The translations under genes and the position numbers were made by a program. Positions 57,074 through 64,000 of a stretch of 64,000 nt of DNA are shown here, in pieces (within the stretch, counting starts at the first letter, position 1; each line of letters opens with the position of its first letter). The DNA comes from Rotaria sordida (lineage: Eukaryota > Rotifera > Eurotatoria > Philodinida > Philodinidae), in the NCBI GenBank assembly GCA_905250125.1, contig CAJNOL010001084.1:17760-81759 (forward strand). The letters are read 5' to 3'. The notes under the pieces are model-generated. The model saw nothing but the letters and a program-made list of their open reading frames with translations, made no database searches and was not told the DNA's origin.

Positions 57074-60000
57074 ATGAGTCAAGCACCAAATCCATTTACT
57101 CAAGCAGCTAGTCAAGGTTATGGTGATTTTACATCAACATTAGATGATGAAGATCAAGATGAAAATAATGTAGTTGATGAAGAAGAAGAAGAAGACCAAC
57201 AACAACAACTAGAAGATGATGAAGAAGAAGAAGAATTAGAAGGACCACAATCACCTGAACCTGAAGAACAGGAAATAAATGAACTTGGTTAATATACTTT
57301 TATATTTTATATAATAAAAATAATTAAAAAAAAAATCTTTCTATCTAGGTTTTACTCAAACTCAAGAACGTTCATATCCAACTGGTATTGAATCTCCGGA
57401 TGAAGATGAGAATGAAGGACAAAATGAAATGTCTGATAATGAACAAGAACAAGAACGAGAACAAGATGATAATAATGAAGAAGTAGAACCAAGTTCACCA
57501 CAAATTGATGATTCGAACGAACAACAAGAAGTTGAAGAAGAAAACGAGAAGAACAACGACGACAATGAAGAAGATCATGATACAAATCAAAAACAATCTC
57601 AATTACAACAACGTCGTCGTGTACAAATTATGGATGATTCCGATAATGAAGAAGAACAACCTATTGAATCAACTAGTGTTGTTAGTAAAGATAGAAATCG
57701 TCATTTTCTTAAACAATTTACGTAAATATTTTGCAAAAAACAAAAAAAAAAAGTTAATTTTCTTATATCTATTATATTATTTTTTTGTAGAATGAAAAAT
57801 GATGATTCACATAAAAAACATAAAAAACGTCATAGTGATGAACATCAACATCGTCATGATCATAAATCTAAACGTTTTCGAAAAACTTCTAATGATGATG
57901 ATGATGATAATAATAATACTGAAGAACCACAAGAAAAAAATACAGATATTGTTGAAGCTACGTATGTATACATCAAATCTTTAGAACTTAGAAGCAGAAA
58001 TTCGATGGTCGGTCTTGCCTGAAATTCGATCATCGAATTCCTGCTTTCAAGTTCCTATCATTTTTCTGAGTTTCCCAATCGAATTTGGATATGGCACGCA
58101 TCTAAGCTATACAGACTCTCTATCAGGCAGTTTAATATTATCAAAAACTTGATTTTCTCATCGATACGAGTGTTTCCAAGCTAATTTTTGAGTCCTACTT
58201 AAAATCTGTAACAAAAATTTTGAGCGTGTATATTTATATCGATGAAAGAATGACTTCTGTTTGTTTCTCATCGTGCAATACCATCTCGTCGGTCCTAAAT
58301 TTTCGGATTTGATTGAATATTCACAATGAAATTTCTTAGATTTAGTTTAATATTGAATTTTTTGCTTTAGATCTGATGTTGAAGATGTTGTTGATGATAT
58401 ATTTGGAAAAGATGTAAATGATAATGAAGTAAGAGAAATTATTTTTCTTTTAATTTCTAATATACAATAATGAATTAGGAGGAAGGTAATGATCAAGAAG
58501 AAGTTGCTGCTGAATTAGCAGAACTTAATGATGATAATGAAGTAGTACAAGAAGAAGGAGGAGAAGAAGAAGAAGATGAACAACAACAAACTTTTGATAC
58601 TGAAGAAGGTGAAGATGAAGAAATATCAGCACATAAATCAAATTATTCTACATCAAAAAAGTATATATATATATATAAAATTCATAATATTTCAATATGA
58701 AAATATTTCTTTTTTTGTTTTTATTAGTAATATTGGTTATGATATTGATTTATATTTGGAAAAAAGAGCTGAAAAACGTCGTGGAAATCGACGTCGTGGT
58801 GGAAAAAATGGTGATATTGATTTAGCTGGTCCTGATGGTGATCAACTTGTATCAAAATTAATTGATCAAATGAAAATAGCTACTGAAGAAGATCGAATAT
58901 TTAATAAAAGTCGACAACCAGCTACAGCTAAACTTCTTTTATTACCTACAGTTGAACAACAATTATGTCGAGCTGATTTAACGGAAATATTTCTTGATAA
59001 TGGAATCTTAACTGTTTTTAAAGTAAATATACAATTCAAAAACAAAACACAAAAGAAACATTCTTTTTAAAATTTATTTTCTAGGATTGGCTTAGTCCAT
59101 TACCAGATAAAAGTTTACCTAATATTAAAATTCGAGAATCACTTATTAAAATTCTTCAACAAGTATGTTCAAATAATTGTTTTTTTTTTTTTAATGTCTT
59201 TATTTTTCTAAGTTTGGTGTTATTAATGCTGATCCTTTACGTGATAGTGGTATTGGAAAAGCTCTTATGTATTTATATAAACATCCACGTGAAACAAAAG
59301 AAAATAAAATAAAATTAATCAAAATTATTCGTATGTTTATGTTTTGTTTGTTTGTTTGTTTGAATTTTTATTCTTTATTTTTTAAAAGATGATTGGGCTC
59401 GACCAATATTTAATTTGGATACAGATTATAAACTTTTAACACGTGAAGAACGACAACAACGTGATGTTGATCAAGCTTCACTTAAACGACAAACTTCATT
59501 AACAGGAAAACCAAAAAATCGAAGTGCTGATGTAGATTTACCTTTTTCTAGTGATAGGTAATTATAATGAATTTTTATTAGGAATATCATGGAGAGATTT
59601 CCACTGCAATCCTAGAAGACTTAAGGCTATTAACAAAATGAGATAATCAGACGAACGAGTTTGTTAACGATTTATAAAAGTCCTAGTAATAGAATTTAAT
59701 AGCAGGTATGATGAACATGTGGACGATGCATATTGTTGACGTTCATAAAGTCTAATGGAATCTATGGTTTAATTGATATAATGTATCAAACAGATATGAA
59801 CCTAATGAGTTGTAATTATTTTTTTAGACGACAAGATGATGACGATGAATTAAATAAAGATGAGGATTGTCCACGAGCTCGTGTTCCACGGCCATCAAAT
59901 AAAGATTATGTTGTACGTCCGGTTTCGACTGTTGAATATTCAGACAAAAAGGTTTGTTTGTTTATTTTTCTCATTAAAATCTTCTATTTTTATTTCTTTA

Positions 60001-60139
60001 AATCATCTAGGGTGATGGTAAAAAGAGAACAATATCACGTTTAGATGCAATCAAACGACGACAACAAGATCGAAAACGAAATTCCAAACCAATGTCTATT
60101 GTTAAACTTAGTATTGAAGGAAATAAAATGCATTTGTAA
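57074..60139 (+). CDS. IWS1: Transcription elongation factor IWS1 (SPN1)
   Basis: Eleven exons: 57074..57287, 57349..57721, 57791..57961, 58371..58428, 58479..58660, 58728..59022, 59085..59162, 59213..59330, 59389..59557, 59828..59951, 60011..60139; 636 aa, all in phase. Residues 1 to about 330 are an acidic Asp/Glu/Gln-rich disordered tail with a basic KKHKKRH patch. The TFIIS N-terminal (LW) domain follows at about 355-500: [67 protein letters not shown]. The conserved C-terminus has [26 protein letters not shown] and [12 protein letters not shown]1 binds SPT6 and couples RNA polymerase II elongation to mRNA export and chromatin marks. AATAAA at 60145-60150, six bases after the stop, is a plausible polyadenylation signal. 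Confidence 0.92.
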
Positions 60140-60319
60140 ACCGAAATAAATCTTATTTTTCTTTTTTTTTTTGTTTTTTTTGTATTCGTTAAATTGAAAG
60201 AAAAAAAAACCTATTCATGTGTATGTCTTGTTTTTGTATTTATCTTTCTTTTGTTCATAAATCAGAAAAAAAAGTCTATATGTCGATCTATTCAATTTTA
60301 GATTTTAATTCTTTAAAAA

Positions 60320-60672
60320 ACTGTTAGTACAATCCTTGTCGGATTTACATGAATAACGTTTATCACAGTCTGAAACGTGGAAGAGGGATCATCACGAACT
60401 ATGATGAAGGAGAGATTTTATTAAGGATGTCTGTAATAGATCGTTGCTAAAACGTCGAAAATATTCGCCGTTTGAGTTCACAATGAAATCTCGGTAAGAC
60501 TTGAAAAATCTTAAAATGGTTCGTGTCGATCTTCTTAGAAACCCAATATGGTCTCAAACGGTGGGTAATAGTTCTAGTAGTTTCCTCGTAAGATGTATGT
60601 CACATTTGAGTGGGAAAGTCCAAATGTCTACTTCTATACTTGAACATTCTTTTTAGATCGTATTTCACAAAA
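60320..60672. repeat. GTGAAACACGAT-family element, copy D, abutting the next gene
   Basis: The left end GTTAGTACAATCCTTGTCGG at 60323 and inner ATCACAGTCTG parallel copies A and C. The right end, TTGAACATTCTTTTTAGATCG then TTTCACAAAA, finishes by about 60672, only some 12 bp before the next start codon. Length about 350 bp, the best candidate for a complete copy. Confidence 0.6.
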
Positions 60673-60683
60673 TAAAACATAAT

Positions 60684-61150
60684 ATGACAATAAACGGTGG
60701 TTTTGTATTAAATGGATATCAATCATTTCAAAATTTAATTGGAACATCATTAGAAATGTGTTCTAATTCACCATTAACAGGTTTTTTTCGAAATGGTAAA
60801 AATAGGAAAGAAATTCTAATTAAATCAGAAAAATAATTATTGAAATATTATTAGGTTATTGTGCTACATGTCCAGATGATTATGGTTTACATACTGTATG
60901 TGCACAAATGACACAAGAATTTCTTGATTATACAAGTTCTCAAGGAAATGATTTATCTACTCCACATCCACCTGTTTTTCCAGGTCTTAAAGTAGGTGAT
61001 AAATGGTGTTTATGTGCATCTCGATGGTTTGAAGCATTTCAAGCTGGTAAAGCACCAAATGTATTAGCACGAGCAACAAATTCAGCAAGTTTACAACAAG
61101 AACAAATCAATAATTTACTTTCAAAAGCAATTGATATGATGGAACATTAA
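60684..61150 (+). CDS. DUF2237 family protein
   Basis: Two exons, join(60684..60795,60855..61150), 135 aa, 59-bp intron in phase 1. It matches the DUF2237 family found in bacteria and many eukaryotes: SPLTGFFRNGYCATCPDDYG, LHTVCAQMTQEFL, SQGNDLSTPHP, FPGLKVGDKWCLCASRW and FQAGKAPNVLARAT. Length is close to the usual 110-140 residues. Cysteines at the PLTGFxR..C..C.xD and CLCASRW positions are conserved; function is not established. The start is the first ATG and gives a normal N-terminus, but it lies about 12 bp after a repeat element, so the 5' UTR and promoter must include that repeat or lie upstream of it, next to IWS1. Confidence 0.85.
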
Positions 61151-63351
61151 ATATTTCTATTTATTTATTCAAGCAGATTTACAATTTTTCTGCTATGATT
61201 TTTCATATAAAATATTTGTCAATGAAGATCATTAGTTTTGAGAATATCTATTAAAACTTAATTAAATATGTTAATTATTTTCATTTTGTTGACTTATTGT
61301 GAAACTAATTATAAATAAATACATAAGTCATAGTATTATTTTTTTAAATTAATCGTATTCGATTAAGTGCATCTAATAATTGTTCTATTTTATTACGAAA
61401 ACTTTCAAATTAGATCACAATATTTTGATCGCATTTATTCATTGCGTTCTTCGATGGAATTTTCTTAATTCTTAAAATAAAAATTATTTCGATAAAACAT
61501 AAATATAAATATTACAATTTGATGATCTTCATCAAAATTATTCTTTGCATTATCTCTCGAACAATACGAAAACTATCACTAATTATTGTAATAAACATAC
61601 TCATACAAACAAAATGGTCCAAGAAATGTAGCAGCATCTTATAGTTCAGTGGGATATATGTTTCCCACTTTGAGAATTTTGAAATCTTCGAGTTTTTGAG
61701 CATCTTTGAGAAATATTTTCAACACATGTTAGAAGCTAGAAGAGGTCCGTACAAGATTGACTAGATAATAGAGTGTACGGATGACATTGAAAAATGCACC
61801 TTGCGGAGTTTTGACCCATAGGGAGAAGGAGGGGGGCGTGCTTCTATCGAGAGTGTACGAGAGTTTACATTGAATTCATCGGAATGGAATGAAACTTTCG
61901 AGGCTTGTGAGACTCGTGCCTGTAAGCATAGCTGTAGGTTCGAAAAAATTGAAAATTTTGTGAAGAGATTCAAATGGGGAGGACAAGGTGGACCTTATCT
62001 AGCTCCTCTATTACAAATGCGAGAAGTCTGAAAATTTTACCATAAATACCATTCTCGTTGAGGTGATTATTTTTTGTAGCGGATGTTTTTTTTCCGTGGC
62101 CTGCTTTTTAGGCTAAAATATCTCTATGAAGCCCAAACAGAATTTTAACTTTTATTAGTACTCTAGAATCGACTAACTGTCCTCTATCTAATGCTGAAAT
62201 TCCCAAGTCTGTAGCTTGTTCCTGAGCCAAATGGCAAAGCCATCTCCGGAGCCTACTCTCGAATTTTCCTCAACTTTGCATAATGTACCAAAAAAACAAC
62301 AAAACATCATTTACATAAGCTGCTAATTGTAGATTAATATAAGTATATCCATTTGTTTCTTTGAAATGATCACCAAATACGAATCGATTCTTGATATCGA
62401 CACTAATACTACCCATGAACAGTCGATGATACCAAGTTCAATATAAAATCAAAAATGTAATAGATAGGACTATTTCATTCAAACAATCCTATAAATTTCG
62501 ATGATCATATAATAAATAATAAAGAACATATAGACTATTGTACAAACTAATTCAAAAACTGATGTTATAGCTAAATAATAGAAAAAAAGACAGAGAACTA
62601 TGAAAGAAAATAAGAAGATGTATGTAAACTTTGAAAAGATAATGGTTCGAAACGATACTATAGAAATAAACCATCCGTTGGTAAAAATTCAATAAATTAC
62701 ACAAGTAAATGATTTAAGATTTGGATTTCGTATATTACTTATCATGATTTATTTCTTATATCAGCGAGTAACTAACAACGAAATCGTATCGCATAGTTGA
62801 TATTAAAAATATTTCAATTTCTAAAAACTAATTTTCTTAATTTTTGATAAATTTTTTTTGTATTTGAAAATGTTGATCATTTTATTAGAGAATAAAATAT
62901 TTTACTTTTGAATAGACATCACAATAATGACAAAAATCTTATTCATAATTTTTGTGAGTTCATATTCTCAAGTACATGAAAATACAAATGAAATTCTTAA
63001 TTTAACTTATAGAAATATTTCAAAAAGACAACAAATAAAATTTACATTGATCTTTATATCACACTTTTTTTCCATTATTTATTGATACTATACAATAAGT
63101 TCGGCAATACAAACTATTAACAATATACCATAAATAGATACTGGACTCTTTCAAAAGAGAAAAGATGAAAACTACTATAGAAAATATATAAAATTAACTA
63201 TATTAAAAGTAGTGAATAAACATTTTTTTTAAAATTCACTATAATACATATTCGTATTACAAAAATAGATGTTTTTGATGCGATAAGAATTGAAAAGTTG
63301 AAAAGTTTAGTTGAAAACAAAAAAAACGTTCACAGATTTATTTTATTTTAG
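61151..63351. other. Intergenic or intronic region before ALDH exons
   Basis: I searched by eye on both strands for the N-terminal half of the aldehyde dehydrogenase (Rossmann-fold and E-L-G-G-K regions) and found none. A block at about 61780-62030 is richer in G and C and carries a minus-strand open frame without similarity (61761-61973). The rest is A/T-rich. AATAAA near 61314 may end the DUF2237 transcript. Confidence 0.4.
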
Positions 63352-64000
63352 TTTAGCACCTGATTATATTTTATGTTCAAAAACAACAGAAAATCGTCTT
63401 ATACCAGAAATAATCAAAGCTTGGCAATCATTCTATACAGATAATCCAATTAATTCGGATTCATATTGTCATATTGTTAATGAACGACATTTTGAACGTG
63501 TAAAAAAATTAATTGATACAACAAAAGTTGTTTATGGTGAAGAAACAGATGCTAAACAAAATTGTATTGCACCAACAATCATGTATAAAGAAAAAGAAAA
63601 TTTTTTGTTAATAATTTCTATTGCTTGTATTTTTTTTACTTTTTTTTCTTTAGGACAAATGTCAATATAGCTGGTAAAGTAATGCAAGAAGAAATTTTTG
63701 GACCAATTCTTCCAATAATAACAGTTAATAATGAACATGAAGCTATTGATTTGATTAATACTCGACCAAAACCATTAGCTCTTTATGTATTTACATCAAA
63801 TAAAAATTTAGCTAATACAATTATTAATTCAACAAGTTCAGGTTCAACTTGTATTAATGATGTTATCTTTCAAATAGCTGCACCATGTTTACCATTTGGT
63901 GGTGTTGGTGAAAGTGGTCTTGGAAATTATCATGGCAAATATTCATTTGATATATTTAGTCATCATCGTTCAGTTGCTTATTCACCTACATGGTCGGAAT
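63352..64000 (+). CDS. ALDH3-type aldehyde dehydrogenase, C-terminal exons (partial)
   Basis: Exons 63352..63582 and 63654..64000 (window edge), joined by a 71-bp intron in phase 2. Sequence reads [89 protein letters not shown] and FSHHRS, which follows class 3 aldehyde dehydrogenases (fatty aldehyde/ALDH3A-B type, NAD(P)-dependent oxidation of aldehydes). The exon opens one base into a codon whose completion as TGT would place the catalytic Cys exactly at the splice site, before L-A-P-D-Y. The N-terminal half with the coenzyme site is not seen in the preceding 2.2 kb, so the gene has a long intron, is truncated, or is misassembled. The 3' end lies outside the window. Confidence 0.82.

Overview
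The window is a eukaryotic, AT-rich, intron-dense nuclear sequence that fits a bdelloid rotifer best. The reasons are many tiny GT-AG introns (about 50-60 bp), the bdelloid-style ADP-ribosyltransferase (ART) fragments with TPR or ankyrin partners, a kiwellin gene of plant/fungal type, and many decayed DNA transposons. The species cannot be fixed from sequence alone. Exon joins given here were worked out by hand from splice signals and reading phase and are not backed by transcripts.

Layout. 245-1190 (-): broken ART/TPR gene. 1852-2712 (-): secreted two-exon kiwellin-like protein. 2713-6917: AT-rich, no gene seen. 6918-8436 (+): four-exon MARVEL membrane protein. 9044-11659: nested transposon graveyard (hAT containing a MULE containing a small MITE). 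12048-13190 (+): seven-exon tropomyosin-like coiled coil. 15079-15268: MITE with a 100-N gap inside, truncating an ART-family gene at 15268-15813 (-). 16900-20650: repeats, including an hAT MITE with an exact 8-bp target duplication inside a long inverted repeat. 23555-27752 (+): divergent HSP70 that may splice into ankyrin/ART-type exons, cut by a second 100-N gap next to the same MITE family.

The second half is richer in conserved genes. 28318-29367 (+): oligoribonuclease with a duplicated, catalytically dead second domain. 29412-36795 (-): ten-exon TTLL11-type tubulin polyglutamylase, converging on the oligoribonuclease with 44 bp between stop codons. 41628-56276 (+): twenty-exon TRIP12 HECT E3 ubiquitin ligase whose introns hold a Tc1-like element and foldbacks. 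57074-60139 (+): IWS1 transcription elongation factor. 60684-61150 (+): DUF2237 protein. 63352-64000 (+): C-terminal exons of an ALDH3-type aldehyde dehydrogenase, running off the edge.

The housekeeping genes (TRIP12, IWS1, TTLL11, oligoribonuclease, tropomyosin) do not form one pathway. The observations most worth following are the oligoribonuclease pseudo-dimer, the HSP70 with a substituted catalytic Glu and a possible ankyrin/ART extension, the kiwellin gene with duplicated Cys modules, a family of intronic foldback elements, and two scaffold gaps at the same MITE that may hide a misjoin.
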